48,808 bases of DNA from Lyngbya aestuarii BL J (GTDB lineage Bacteria; Cyanobacteriota; Cyanobacteriia; Cyanobacteriales; Microcoleaceae), in contig NZ_AUZM01000046.1 in NCBI RefSeq assembly GCF_000478195.2, positions 1-48,808 of the forward strand, in the 5' to 3' direction. Both the position numbers and the translations under genes were made by a program. Positions 34,697 to 43,777 of the stretch are shown here, piece after piece. Each line of letters begins with the position of its first letter. Within the stretch, counting starts at the first letter, position 1. The notes beneath the pieces were generated by a model that saw nothing but the letters and a program-made list of their open reading frames with translations, did no database searches and had not been told where the DNA came from.

Positions 34697-36973
34697 CTAC
34701 TGTCTCAGTTTTAAACACTGACGAACATCATCCGATAGTCCCGAATTATTCCCGAGTTTTGCTTCTTTGACAATCGCATCGATCACGTTACTCCCAAATA
34801 AGTTAGCCCCTCGTAGATTGGTTTTGAATAGTTTCGCTGCTCTGAGATTAGCATGACGAATTTGGGCATAAGCGAGATTCGCTTCACTGAGATCGACTTT
34901 AACCAGTGTCGCCCGAGTTAAATCTACCCGACAAATTTGCGCCCCGACCATCACCGCATGATTTAAGTTGACCTGACGTAAAATCGCACAATTGAGATTT
35001 GCTTCGCTGAGATTCGCATTTTTTAAGTTTGCTTCGCTAAGATTGGCATTTCTCAAATTGGCTTCACTCAGATTGGCTTTATTTAAGTCAACTCGATAAA
35101 GATTAGTGGCTTCTAAATTTGTACGGGTGAGATTAGCTTGAGATAAATTAGCGTTGGAAAAGTTAACTCCACTCAGATTAGCACCCGTTAAGTTAGCATC
35201 TTGGAGATTAGCACCTTTTAGGTTCGCATAGGTGAGGTTTACTCCGGTTAAATTAGCGCCTCTGAGATTAACATTTTGTAAATCCGCACCACACAAGTCT
35301 GCATAACTCAAGTCGGTTGCATTTAAGCTGGCATCCAAGAGATTAGCGTGGGTTAATTTAGCCTGTCGGAGACTTGCTAAATCGAGAATTGCTTTAGTCA
35401 GATTAGCATTGGTGAGATTGCTTTTATTCAAATAGGCGCGTCGCAAATCTGTTGCAATTAAACTCGCATGGCTTAAGTCCGCTTCCGTGAGATTAGCAAC
35501 TAACAGTTGAGACTGATCTAAAATAGCACCGCTGAGATTGACACCACTGAGGTTGGCGAGTCGTAAGTCTACTTGAACAAGTTCAATTTCGCTGAGATCG
35601 CTGTCTCGCAGATCCGCACCCCGAAGTTCGAGACTTCCCAAGTTTATACCTTTGAGGTTAATTCCTCGCAAATCAGGCCCTTTGGATTGACAAAAAATCC
35701 GACAAGAGTCAAAACTGGTTACGAAAGAAGAAGCTTTTTCTTCAGGAACTCTTACTAGATGAAACTGTACATTTTCTGTGAAAATAGTAAAGACCAAATT
35801 AAACACTTCTAAAAAGTGAATGAGACGTTTACATTGGTTTTCTTCATAGTCTTGGTATTGTTGAATCAGCTTGGATATACACAGTTCGAGGTAAGTCCGA
35901 GCCGAACTACAAATCAAGACGATTTTTAACAGCAGAATCACCAGAGTCAAGGGATTTCCCTGGGAAGTTAAAAGTGAAAAGATCGGAGAAGGGGTTTTAC
36001 TGTCTTCAGTGGTCAGGGTTTCAATCAGACGGTTACAAGTGCGAATAATTAAGCCTTTATTGATCACCCGCTCTTCATAATGGGTGTAAAGAATGTTGAG
36101 TTTTTTATTCAGTTTTTCCCGAACCTTATTAATCGGAAATTGATCGCTCCCGGAGAGCATTAAGTATTGAGGTAAGGTCTTTTTGAAGTCTGCGTAACTC
36201 AGATTTTGGGTATCTCGGAGAAAGAGTGTAGCTTGCTGATTGTAGCTAGAGATTCTTTGAGCCGATATTGTTCTTTTGATCAGTTGAATCACATCATCTC
36301 CGAGCTGAGTCGGATTTGAGCGTTTTTCACCCAACATCGTTGTCGAATTTGCTCGCGCCACATACATGGCTAAATCAAATTTATACTTGTCTTTAAGCTG
36401 TTTTGATAAATTTCGGGCAAATTCTTTTTGTTCATGGGAGTTATCTTCGTTGTTGATATACTCGGGAACCAGTAAATACGAAGTATAACGATGACTCCAA
36501 TCTTTTTTTGATTTTAATGCACAGTTTTTAATCGCTTGATATTCTGAAGTCTTAAAGAAGTTCCGCAGCCAACTTCCCAAACGATTCAAATTCGGAGCAA
36601 TAGCAATGCTCTCATCTTCTTTTGTTTCTTCTAATAACTCAATAAATTGTTGAACAAAGTTATGCTTTCTATTAATGTACCAGTTATTAATCAGAATATA
36701 GCAAACCCGCTTGAGAGTATTTCTAAAACTCAACTCTCGTTTCGACTCAATGATATTGTTGATCGCTTGAACAACTTGTTCGCTCTCAGGACAACATAGA
36801 TGAATAAAGATATTTTCAAACTCATCTAAAACCTTTTTAGGTTCCCACTGATGAATAGATTTGAGAAAAAACTGGTAGATGACCTCCTGATCTAGTTCCG
36901 GATCGGGTATGGTGGCATAACCCTCGGAATAGGATTCCGCCTGATAGTCGTTATATGTACATCCGTTTGTCAT
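34697..36973 (-). CDS. Pentapeptide-repeat protein with large unknown N-terminal domain
   Basis: The 758-residue protein has a C-terminal right-handed quadrilateral beta-helix: from about 430 to 740 nearly every fifth residue fits A(D/N)LxX (for example LSEANLRNANLSEANLKNANL), about 60 pentapeptides. The N-terminal 430 residues are helical, with a possible membrane-associated segment (PLTLVILLLKIVLICSSA) near 345-362 and no motif I recognise. Such beta-helices act as scaffolds or DNA mimics; in cyanobacteria they are abundant and mostly uncharacterised. The start is ATG at 36973. Confidence 0.85.
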   Translation of the reverse strand: MTNGCTYNDYQAESYSEGYATIPDPELDQEVIYQFFLKSIHQWEPKKVLDEFENIFIHLCCPESEQVVQAINNIIESKRELSFRNTLKRVCYILINNWYINRKHNFVQQFIELLEETKEDESIAIAPNLNRLGSWLRNFFKTSEYQAIKNCALKSKKDWSHRYTSYLLVPEYINNEDNSHEQKEFARNLSKQLKDKYKFDLAMYVARANSTTMLGEKRSNPTQLGDDVIQLIKRTISAQRISSYNQQATLFLRDTQNLSYADFKKTLPQYLMLSGSDQFPINKVREKLNKKLNILYTHYEERVINKGLIIRTCNRLIETLTTEDSKTPSPIFSLLTSQGNPLTLVILLLKIVLICSSARTYLELCISKLIQQYQDYEENQCKRLIHFLEVFNLVFTIFTENVQFHLVRVPEEKASSFVTSFDSCRIFCQSKGPDLRGINLKGINLGSLELRGADLRDSDLSEIELVQVDLRLANLSGVNLSGAILDQSQLLVANLTEADLSHASLIATDLRRAYLNKSNLTNANLTKAILDLASLRQAKLTHANLLDASLNATDLSYADLCGADLQNVNLRGANLTGVNLTYANLKGANLQDANLTGANLSGVNFSNANLSQANLTRTNLEATNLYRVDLNKANLSEANLRNANLSEANLKNANLSEANLNCAILRQVNLNHAVMVGAQICRVDLTRATLVKVDLSEANLAYAQIRHANLRAAKLFKTNLRGANLFGSNVIDAIVKEAKLGNNSGLSDDVRQCLKLRQ

Positions 36974-37721
36974 GCTGTTTTGTTGTCTGACGAAACAACC
37001 CTCTCACAATAAAAACAAACATTAAGCACCCAATCCCAACCTCTTTTTAAAAAAATTTAGAGACAACACCCCCAAAATCTCATCAAGACCTCAGTCTAGA
37101 CAAGAAGTTTGAAGATTTAACGAAACCTAGTCTCAGTGTACAAAAGCTCGTCCTCTGCATTAAGATTTTGCTTAGAGTCCGAACCCAAGTCAACTGAAAA
37201 TTACAACTTCATAGACCATTATACCTATGAGACTGACACTTCGGATAATATTCTTTTTTCATCGCTTAGGAGTTCAGACCCCAAAAGACCGTGACTTATA
37301 ACCTGTGACTTGTGATCCTCATTAAAAAAGGGGGAGTAACTTCCTACCCGATATTAACCTTTACCCTTATACTATTAACTAACTTATTCTCTATGCTCTA
37401 TCTTCGGTATATACTCAGTTGAGTCTGTCTACTGTCGGCATTAGATTTTTAGCTAATCTGGGTCAACTCAGTTTTGATCGTTGAACTCCAATCAAAAATT
37501 GGTAGAAGTAAGCACATCCTTTTGCTGGCTATCAGTGCAAAAATTGATTACAGTTCTTTAATCACAGTTTGATAATTTAACCACCGACCGACTGAAGCGC
37601 GTAAACTGAAGAATATCCAAGCTCATCTGTATAACGTAGAGACATCAACTCATTCTCCCAAAAGTTGCTGTCCATTGTATTAACGATGATTTTAAAGTAC
37701 AGGTCTTTTTGGTAAAGGTCT
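36974..37721. other. Long divergent gap before the adenylate cyclase
   Basis: 748 bases with no gene or RNA recognised. It is AT-rich with scattered TATA-like words, for example TATACT around 37368 and 37411. A long 5' leader for the cyclase gene is possible. Nothing more specific is supported. Confidence 0.35.
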
Positions 37722-40700
37722 ATGAAATCTGCATCTCCAGGCAATCCCAAAGAGCAAACCGTCTTCAAAACAGTAGACGTTACTGTTGATCACGATCGCC
37801 AAAACAGTGATTCTTCATCTCAAGACGTGACCTCCTCTGTCTCCCCAGACAATATACACCCAGGTCAATCTACAGGGAATGGAGGAAGTAGTGCTGCGAT
37901 TGTGCGATCAAGCAATAGTGGTAGCTTTTCCTCATTTTTGGCCCCCTTGAAAAAGGACAACTTTGTTCAAGTCGTCAAAGAGGTTGAACAAAAGCTCAAA
38001 ACCGTTAATGAAACCCTCTCGATTCTCGACAACTTGCTCGACGCCCAAGGGTTTGAGGCAATCCTCAACGAAATGCTCTGTTCGATCACGCTCAAAACTG
38101 GTGAATTACTCAGCGCCGATCGGACAACCATTTGGTTAGTCGATGATGACAAACAAGAACTTTGGTCAATTGTTGCCAAAGGAGAAGACGGAAGACCCCT
38201 AGAATTAAGAATTCCCAGTAATGCTGGAATTGCTGGAGAAGCAGCCACCTCCAAAAAAGTCGTCAGTATTCCTTACGACTTCTACGACGATCCTCGTTCC
38301 CAAGCCGCCAAGGAATCAGATCGCAAATATGGGTATCGTACCTACACCATGATGGCAATGCCGCTGCTCAACGAAGAAGAAGAATTAGTGGCGGTTGTCC
38401 AACTTCTCAATAAACTCAAACCCGAAAGCGATCTCGAAGCCCCCCTAGAAGAAAAAATAGATAAGCGCGGGTTTACAGAAGACGATGAGCAACTGTTTAC
38501 CGAGTTTGTCCCTTCCATTCGCCTGATTCTTGAGTCCTCCAAATCCTTCTACGCCGCCACTCAAAAACAACGAGCCGCCAAAGCCTTGATGAATGCGGTG
38601 AACTCCCTGAGTAAATGTAGCCTGGATCTCGAAGAAACGCTTAAAAACGTCATGGATCAGGCCAAAGAACTAATGAACGCCGATCGCAGCACCCTTTGGC
38701 TTCTCGATGCAGAAAAAGGCGAACTCTGGACAAAAATTCCGATTGAGGGCAAACTCACCGAAATCCGCATCCCTGCTCATGCTGGATTTGCCGGAATCGT
38801 CGCTGACACGGGGGAACCTCTGCTAATTTCCTTTGATGTTTACGAAGATCCCCGTTCCGTTAAATCTCAAGAAACAGACCAAAAAACTGGATATCGCACC
38901 TGTAGCCTGTTGTGTATGCCCGTGTTCAATTCCGATGACCAATTAATCGGAGTCACACAACTGATTAACAAGAAAAAACAAGGCGGCTATCCCCCCTACG
39001 ACCCCGAAACTTGGCCTGAACCTCCTGAACAATGGAAAGCCAGTTTTAACCGCAACGATTTAGAATTCATGCGGGCCTTTAATATTCAAGCCGGAATTGC
39101 CCTACAAAATGCCAAACTGTTTGAAACCGTGCGTCAGCAAGAACAAATGCAGCGCGATATTCTTCGCAGTTTGAGCAACGGCGTCATTTCAACTGACAGA
39201 AACGGGAAAATTATTGCCACCAATGAATGCGCTCAAGAATTACTCGGGTTAAGTGATGCCGATGTCACCGCCGGACAGTATGTTCCCGATCTGATTCATC
39301 TCAAAGAAGGCGACTTTACCAAATGGTTTGAAACCGCCCTACATCCAAAAGACACCAAAGATCGACAACAATATTATCCCGATCAAACCCTATTATCGGG
39401 TGCAGCAGAAGAACCCCAAAGTATTAACCTCTCCATTAACTCCATGTCCGATGTCAGCGATCCCAAAAAAGTCAGTGGGGTTCTCGTGGTGATGGAAGAT
39501 ATTAGCGGTGAAAAAGAGGTCAAAAATCTCATTTATCGCTACATGACTCCAGAAGTCGCCGAACAATTACTCGCCAGTGGGGATATCGGGTTAGGCGGTA
39601 AACGCAAAGATGTTACGGTTCTCTTTAGTGATATTAGAAGCTATACAACCCTGACGGAAAAGCTACAAGCCGAAGAAGTCGTTACCATGCTCAACGAATA
39701 TTTTGAGGAAATGGTAGACACCGTACTCAACTACAAAGGCACTCTCGATAAATATATCGGCGATGCGTTAATGGCGGTATTTGGTTCTCCAGCCCCGCTC
39801 GAGGATCATCCCTGGATGGCAATGCAAGCAGCCCTTGAAATGCGCTATCGTTTGGAAGGATTTAATCAGATCCGAGTTGATCACGGGTTATTACCCATTA
39901 GTATTGGTATGGGATTACATTCCGATGAAGTCATCAGTGGGAATATTGGTTCTAGTAAACGGATGGAATTAACTTCTATTGGAGATGGGGTGAATTTGGC
40001 CTCTCGTTTAGAAGGAACCAGTAAACAATACGGAACCGATATTATTATTAGCGACAATACTTATCATCGCTACGCAGAACGGTTAATTGTCCGTGAACTT
40101 GACTACATCACCGTCAAAGGGAAAAGTAAACCCGTTAAAATTTATGAGTTAGTTGGAATTCGGGAAGGAAAACTTGCGCGTCCCCTCTCAGAAGATCAAC
40201 AAAACATCATCGACCATTATCACAAAGGACGAGAGTATTATCTCAAAACCGCCCGAGAAAAACTCAGCGAACAACATCTGATCGAGTTGTTACATCAGTT
40301 AGAAGAACTGTCTGAAGCCCAAATCAAAAAGTTGTCTTACAATGACAAAGAATTGATCGAAGAAATGCTGTTGGAGTGGTCACTAACCACCTTAGTTGAC
40401 ATTCTTGGAGAAAATACAGTAGATCGCCTAGAACTCGAAGCATTGAAGGCAAGTCCGCTGGAACAAGCACTCGTCAATGTTCGAGACAAAGCCAAAGCAA
40501 TTACCCCTCGCGATACCAAAAAATTACTCATCGCTAAACTCAAACAGTTTAGTGCAGATCCCAAAAATCAGCAGATGTTAGAGGATGAAGCCAAAGAAAT
40601 GTCACTCCCTCAGTTAAGAAAGCTGATTGATCTGGCGAAAAAAGAATTTGCGACTCAAGCTAAAGAAGCCTTTAGAAAAGCCAAACGAGAATTTTTGGAA

Positions 40701-40823
40701 GTCTTAAACATTGATCCTAAAAATAAAGCGGCTAAACTTCATGTTGATCGTTGTATTTTGTATGAAACCACAAAACCGCCGAGCGAAAACTGGGATGGTG
40801 TTTGGAAGTTGACCGAAAAATAG
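37722..40823 (+). CDS. GAF-GAF-PAS class III adenylate cyclase (CyaB1-type) with interrupted TPR
   Basis: Domain order over 1,033 residues: polar N-terminus; GAF-A (about 105-275, Asn-Lys at 230-231); GAF-B (about 295-465, Asn-Lys at 416-417); PAS (about 475-595); cyclase (about 625-812); helical C-terminus. The catalytic site is complete: metal ligands Asp637 (FSDIRS) and Asp681 (GDALMAVFG), purine-selecting Lys677 and Thr751, and transition-state Asn758 and Arg762. Lys/Thr indicates ATP and class IIIb, a class known for bicarbonate stimulation. Anabaena CyaB1 has the same layout and ends in a TPR; here GREYYLK (837-843) and AKREFLEVLNIDPKNKAAKLHVDRC look like the two TPR helices, separated by about 140 charged helical residues. 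GAF domains likely bind cAMP. Confidence 0.93.
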   Translation: MKSASPGNPKEQTVFKTVDVTVDHDRQNSDSSSQDVTSSVSPDNIHPGQSTGNGGSSAAIVRSSNSGSFSSFLAPLKKDNFVQVVKEVEQKLKTVNETLSILDNLLDAQGFEAILNEMLCSITLKTGELLSADRTTIWLVDDDKQELWSIVAKGEDGRPLELRIPSNAGIAGEAATSKKVVSIPYDFYDDPRSQAAKESDRKYGYRTYTMMAMPLLNEEEELVAVVQLLNKLKPESDLEAPLEEKIDKRGFTEDDEQLFTEFVPSIRLILESSKSFYAATQKQRAAKALMNAVNSLSKCSLDLEETLKNVMDQAKELMNADRSTLWLLDAEKGELWTKIPIEGKLTEIRIPAHAGFAGIVADTGEPLLISFDVYEDPRSVKSQETDQKTGYRTCSLLCMPVFNSDDQLIGVTQLINKKKQGGYPPYDPETWPEPPEQWKASFNRNDLEFMRAFNIQAGIALQNAKLFETVRQQEQMQRDILRSLSNGVISTDRNGKIIATNECAQELLGLSDADVTAGQYVPDLIHLKEGDFTKWFETALHPKDTKDRQQYYPDQTLLSGAAEEPQSINLSINSMSDVSDPKKVSGVLVVMEDISGEKEVKNLIYRYMTPEVAEQLLASGDIGLGGKRKDVTVLFSDIRSYTTLTEKLQAEEVVTMLNEYFEEMVDTVLNYKGTLDKYIGDALMAVFGSPAPLEDHPWMAMQAALEMRYRLEGFNQIRVDHGLLPISIGMGLHSDEVISGNIGSSKRMELTSIGDGVNLASRLEGTSKQYGTDIIISDNTYHRYAERLIVRELDYITVKGKSKPVKIYELVGIREGKLARPLSEDQQNIIDHYHKGREYYLKTAREKLSEQHLIELLHQLEELSEAQIKKLSYNDKELIEEMLLEWSLTTLVDILGENTVDRLELEALKASPLEQALVNVRDKAKAITPRDTKKLLIAKLKQFSADPKNQQMLEDEAKEMSLPQLRKLIDLAKKEFATQAKEAFRKAKREFLEVLNIDPKNKAAKLHVDRCILYETTKPPSENWDGVWKLTEK

Positions 40824-41039
40824 AAAACCGCTAGACAACAGTCTCCCCCAGGAGTTCAGTCGCGATCGCCAATCATTACTGTGAAAACATCTGAAACAAT
40901 GTTAATTTTAGATTCAATTTTGGTCGCATTAAGAGTGTAACTGAATAAAATTGGTATAGAATTAATAAATTCTAGAGGATTTTCACAGATGAAATCCAGG
41001 CGATAGACCTCAAAATTTGAGATACAGTGTGCTTAAGAT

Positions 41040-41618
41040 ATGACTAAACTAAGTTCCCATTTTTCCGATGTTGAATGGCTGGAGAAGGTTCACAATCTGT
41101 TGATCGAAATCGCTCGGGCATCACTAGCTGACTTACCTCGACTCCCCGAAAGAGTCTCCACAGAAGCCCTTCCCCTCGCCCAAAATGCACAAGTCCTTCA
41201 ACAAAACACCAGCCAATTCAACCCTGACCTGAATTGGCAGCAACAAAGTCAGTGGCTAGAAGAGGTTCGGCAACTGTTACTCGAACTGTCTCGCATTGCC
41301 TTATCTGAGCGTCCTAAACTTCCCGATAACATCGCTCAAAGGGCCTTAATGCTGGCAGAAACCGCTCAGGATTTACGGGAAAATTTGCCAGAGAACGGTG
41401 AAGTTGAGTGGGAAAATGAAGCAACTCCCCTCAGCCATGAGTCCAAAAAAGATGAAGACTCGACTTCTACCGAACAGCTTATTGAGCAACTTCAAAACCG
41501 TTTGCAAGCAGAACTTGCCCGCAGCAGTAACCCGAAGCTTCCTCAATGGCAACAAGTCTTAACTCTGCTTGATGTCGTCAAAGAAATCTACAGCCAAATC
41601 CATCAATCCTCCCATTAA
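41040..41618 (+). CDS. Small helical repeat protein, unknown
   Basis: The 192-residue product contains two similar units of about 46 residues: EWLEKVHNLLIEIARASLADLPRLPERV and QWLEEVRQLLLELSRIALSERPKLPDNI, each followed by an A-rich helix ending near LQQN or LREN. A shorter third echo (LPQWQQVLTLLDVVKEIYSQI) closes the protein. There is no membrane segment and no known family. ATG at 41040 lies 217 bases after the cyclase gene on the same strand. Confidence 0.65.
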   Translation: MTKLSSHFSDVEWLEKVHNLLIEIARASLADLPRLPERVSTEALPLAQNAQVLQQNTSQFNPDLNWQQQSQWLEEVRQLLLELSRIALSERPKLPDNIAQRALMLAETAQDLRENLPENGEVEWENEATPLSHESKKDEDSTSTEQLIEQLQNRLQAELARSSNPKLPQWQQVLTLLDVVKEIYSQIHQSSH

Positions 41619-41898
41619 GACTCAGACGACAGATGTCCATTGAACCCCCCCCAAATTAGAGGAGAATTCTCTCCAAAAGTTAACATTTGATGATGTTTCG
41701 ATTAACTCTCAAACCCGGTCAACTTCTCTATGCAATGCCGATAATCAGCTCAATTTCTGAAACTTGATCGTTCTCATCAAGGTCAAGAGAACCCGAAAAT
41801 CTGTCTTCGGGATGATAGATAAAACCCGGTAATTTCGTGCTATACTTAATCAGTAAAAGCTCGCCGAATATACGCTCCAAAGCTTGAAAGAATTTTGT

Positions 41899-42093
41899 AT
41901 GGAATCTGATAGTCACCCTCCTAGTGCCTCTAGTCATGCTAGCGACTGGTTTGCAAATTTTGTGGGAACAGTCATTGCCCTAATGACGCTAACGCTACCT
42001 CTACTCACGATTGCCCACTATTCCCCCAGTCAAGGTGCAACTTGGCAATCTCCTCCCTATCCGATCCAAGGTTTAACCAACAATCAACCCTAA
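41899..42093 (+). CDS. Small single-pass membrane protein, unknown
   Basis: The 64-residue product has a polar start (MESDSHPPSASSHASDWF), one hydrophobic helix (FVGTVIALMTLTLPLLTIA, about 21-39) and a polar tail with proline and glutamine. The frame also allows a TTG start at 41884, but the ATG at 41899 looks better. A TATACT word at 41841 lies 58 bases upstream and could be a -10 box. It might be a short thylakoid or plasma membrane component; no family is recognised. Confidence 0.6.
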   Translation: MESDSHPPSASSHASDWFANFVGTVIALMTLTLPLLTIAHYSPSQGATWQSPPYPIQGLTNNQP

Positions 42094-42177
42094 AAATCCC
42101 AAATCGCTCTCTGTCGGCTCAGAATTTTGAGACGGAAGGTGTTTTTTCCCTCCAAACCCCAGGGCTGTTTCATTATA

Positions 42178-42209
42178 AGTCATCGCCTGCGATGACTCGC
42201 TTCCCGAGT
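42178..42209. repeat. Perfect cruciform and overlapping second hairpin
   Basis: AGTCATCGC (42178-42186) and GCGATGACT (42189-42197) are exact complements with a two-base spacer. ACTCG (42195-42199) pairs with CGAGT (42205-42209) and shares three bases with the first stem, so the two folds compete. It could be a terminator for the small membrane protein gene, but no T-run follows. Confidence 0.6.
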
Positions 42210-42329
42210 TAAAAATTGCCGGGGGTATGGGGTTCCGGGAGTGATGGGTGAAGTGCGCTTCTGATTAAAAATAGTTTTTTCGCGCATAGAAATTCTCCCC
42301 CAACACCGATAGCCACTCCCCTCAACGCG

Positions 42330-42358
42330 GGTTCCCCGCGCACGGGGGTGGACTCACC
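42330..42358. repeat. Solitary type I-E-like CRISPR repeat
   Basis: The 29 bases starting GGTTCCCCGCGCACGGGGGT and ending GGACTCACC match, by eye, the pattern of type I-E repeats: a TTCCCCGCG start, a CCCCG/CGGGG hairpin and a purine-rich GGGGxTGxAC end. Only one copy is present and there are no cas genes, so it is not an array. Chance similarity of a GC-rich hairpin is possible. Confidence 0.4.
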
Positions 42359-42362
42359 ACCT

Positions 42363-42458
42363 CCGGTACTCCCCATCTCCGGTACTCCTCACCTCCGGTA
42401 CTCCCCATCTCCCCATCTCCGGTACTCCCCATCTCCCCACCTCCCCACCTCCGGTACT
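42363..42458. repeat. Twelve tandem octamers of two main types
   Basis: The stretch divides without remainder into eight-base units: CCGGTACT (five copies), CCCCATCT (four), CCCCACCT (two) and CCTCACCT (one). A partial CCGGT follows. This is a short tandemly repeated repetitive sequence of the cyanobacterial type, unusual in mixing two distinct octamers in one register. Confidence 0.9.
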
Positions 42459-42695
42459 CCGGTCCAATCAAATTTTAGGGGGAAAATGAAACGGCCCAGC
42501 CTCTAAACCAGGCTTCTGATCAACTCCTATTGTCCTGTGGGGAGATCCCGCAGCTCAATTCCTGAGTTTAGGGTTGGCTCGATCACACGATCGCTCCTAG
42601 AATGCTAAATGGGAGATCATCCATTCCAATCTGTTGATGACTCGACAGCCTGATTCAGGAAGACTTCCCCTAAAAAATAGCTTGGAGAACGATCA

Positions 42696-43226
42696 GTGGA
42701 CTTATCGCAGATTCCAGCCCAGCCAGAGCCGGGACTCATTAACGTACTCATTGAAATTCCTGCCGGAAGCAAAAATAAGTACGAGTACGACAAAGACTTA
42801 CAAGCCTTCGCCCTTGATCGGGTGCTTTACGCCTCCGTACAATATCCTTATGATTACGGATTTGTTCCCAATACTCTCGCCGATGACGGAGATCCCCTTG
42901 ATGGGATGGTGCTGATGGATCAACCCACCTTCCCCGGATGTGTGATCACAGCCCGACCCATCGGTATGCTAGAAATGATAGATGGTGGCGATCGCGACGA
43001 AAAAATCCTTTGTGTTCCGGAAAAAGACCCTCGCTATAAGCAGGTGAAGTCACTCAAAGATGTTGCTCCTCATCGCTTAGATGAAATTGCTGAATTCTTC
43101 AGAACCTACAAAAACTTAGAAAAAAAAGTCACCGAGATTCTCGGGTGGAAAGATGTCGATCAGGTCAATCCTTTGATACAAGAGTGCATCGCTGCCGGGA
43201 ACTCCAAAGGTCGAGACTCGGTTTAA
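42696..43226 (+). CDS. ppa: Inorganic pyrophosphatase
   Basis: The family I soluble pyrophosphatase hydrolyses PPi to phosphate, driving biosynthesis. The 176-residue protein has the metal-binding DDGDPLD (63-69) and the usual N-terminus ([22 protein letters not shown]) and [11 protein letters not shown]. The start is GTG at 42696 with GGAG about 10 bases before it. It is followed 35 bases later by panD on the same strand. Confidence 0.96.
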   Translation: MDLSQIPAQPEPGLINVLIEIPAGSKNKYEYDKDLQAFALDRVLYASVQYPYDYGFVPNTLADDGDPLDGMVLMDQPTFPGCVITARPIGMLEMIDGGDRDEKILCVPEKDPRYKQVKSLKDVAPHRLDEIAEFFRTYKNLEKKVTEILGWKDVDQVNPLIQECIAAGNSKGRDSV

Positions 43227-43261
43227 GAAAATATTGATCGGTAAACCCCGAAGGTAAGACC

Positions 43262-43621
43262 ATGTATCGCACGCTCCTATTAGCGAAAATTCACAACTGC
43301 ACCATCACGACTGCTAATTTAGAATATGTCGGTAGTATTAGTATCGATCAAACTCTACTAGAAGCAGCCGATATTCTCGTCCATGAACAAGTGCAAGTCG
43401 TGAATCTCGCTAATGGGGAGCGCCTGATCACCTATGCGATCGCCGCGCCGGCAGGTTCCGGTGCTATCGAACTTAATGGTGCTGCTGCCCGCTTAGGAAT
43501 GACAGGTGATCGGATCATTGTGATGTCTTACGGACAGTTGACTCCAGAAGAAATCAAAACCCACGTTCCTAAAATCGTTTTCGTAGACGAAAAAAACCGA
43601 ATTCTTGAGGTTCGGGGCTAG
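43262..43621 (+). CDS. panD: Aspartate 1-decarboxylase
   Basis: PanD makes beta-alanine from aspartate for pantothenate and coenzyme A. It is synthesised as a proenzyme cut between Gly24 and Ser25 to form a pyruvoyl group; YVGSISID (22-29) shows this site. Lys9, His11 and the later [19 protein letters not shown] segment are conserved. The 119-residue length is normal. It lies directly after ppa and is probably cotranscribed. Confidence 0.95.
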   Translation: MYRTLLLAKIHNCTITTANLEYVGSISIDQTLLEAADILVHEQVQVVNLANGERLITYAIAAPAGSGAIELNGAAARLGMTGDRIIVMSYGQLTPEEIKTHVPKIVFVDEKNRILEVRG

Positions 43622-43777
43622 AATAATATTGGTGCTTCGGTAATAAAATCTTCAACAACAATAAAAAACAGCGGTGCAACTGTTCCATAATTGATCAAGT
43701 ACCCCTCATCAGTACAAGAGATGAGGCTTTCAAGTCTTAAATTTTTAGTCCTACGTTTAAGGTTGAATACCACAAAG

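Larger units (their letters stand above)
42094..42695. other. Repeat-rich gap before ppa
   Basis: About 600 bases with no gene. In order it holds a cruciform pair (42178-42209), a single CRISPR-like repeat (42330-42358) and a twelve-unit octamer array (42363-42458). The base composition is more C-rich on the plus strand than the neighbours. The last 100 bases presumably include the ppa promoter. Confidence 0.6.

Noticed and set aside
41728-41937. 69-codon minus-strand frame overlapping the small membrane protein
   Set aside because: It overlaps the start of the better plus-strand gene and shows no family features.
42330-42458. CRISPR array
   Set aside because: Only one CRISPR-like repeat exists; the following octamer array has eight-base units and no spacers.
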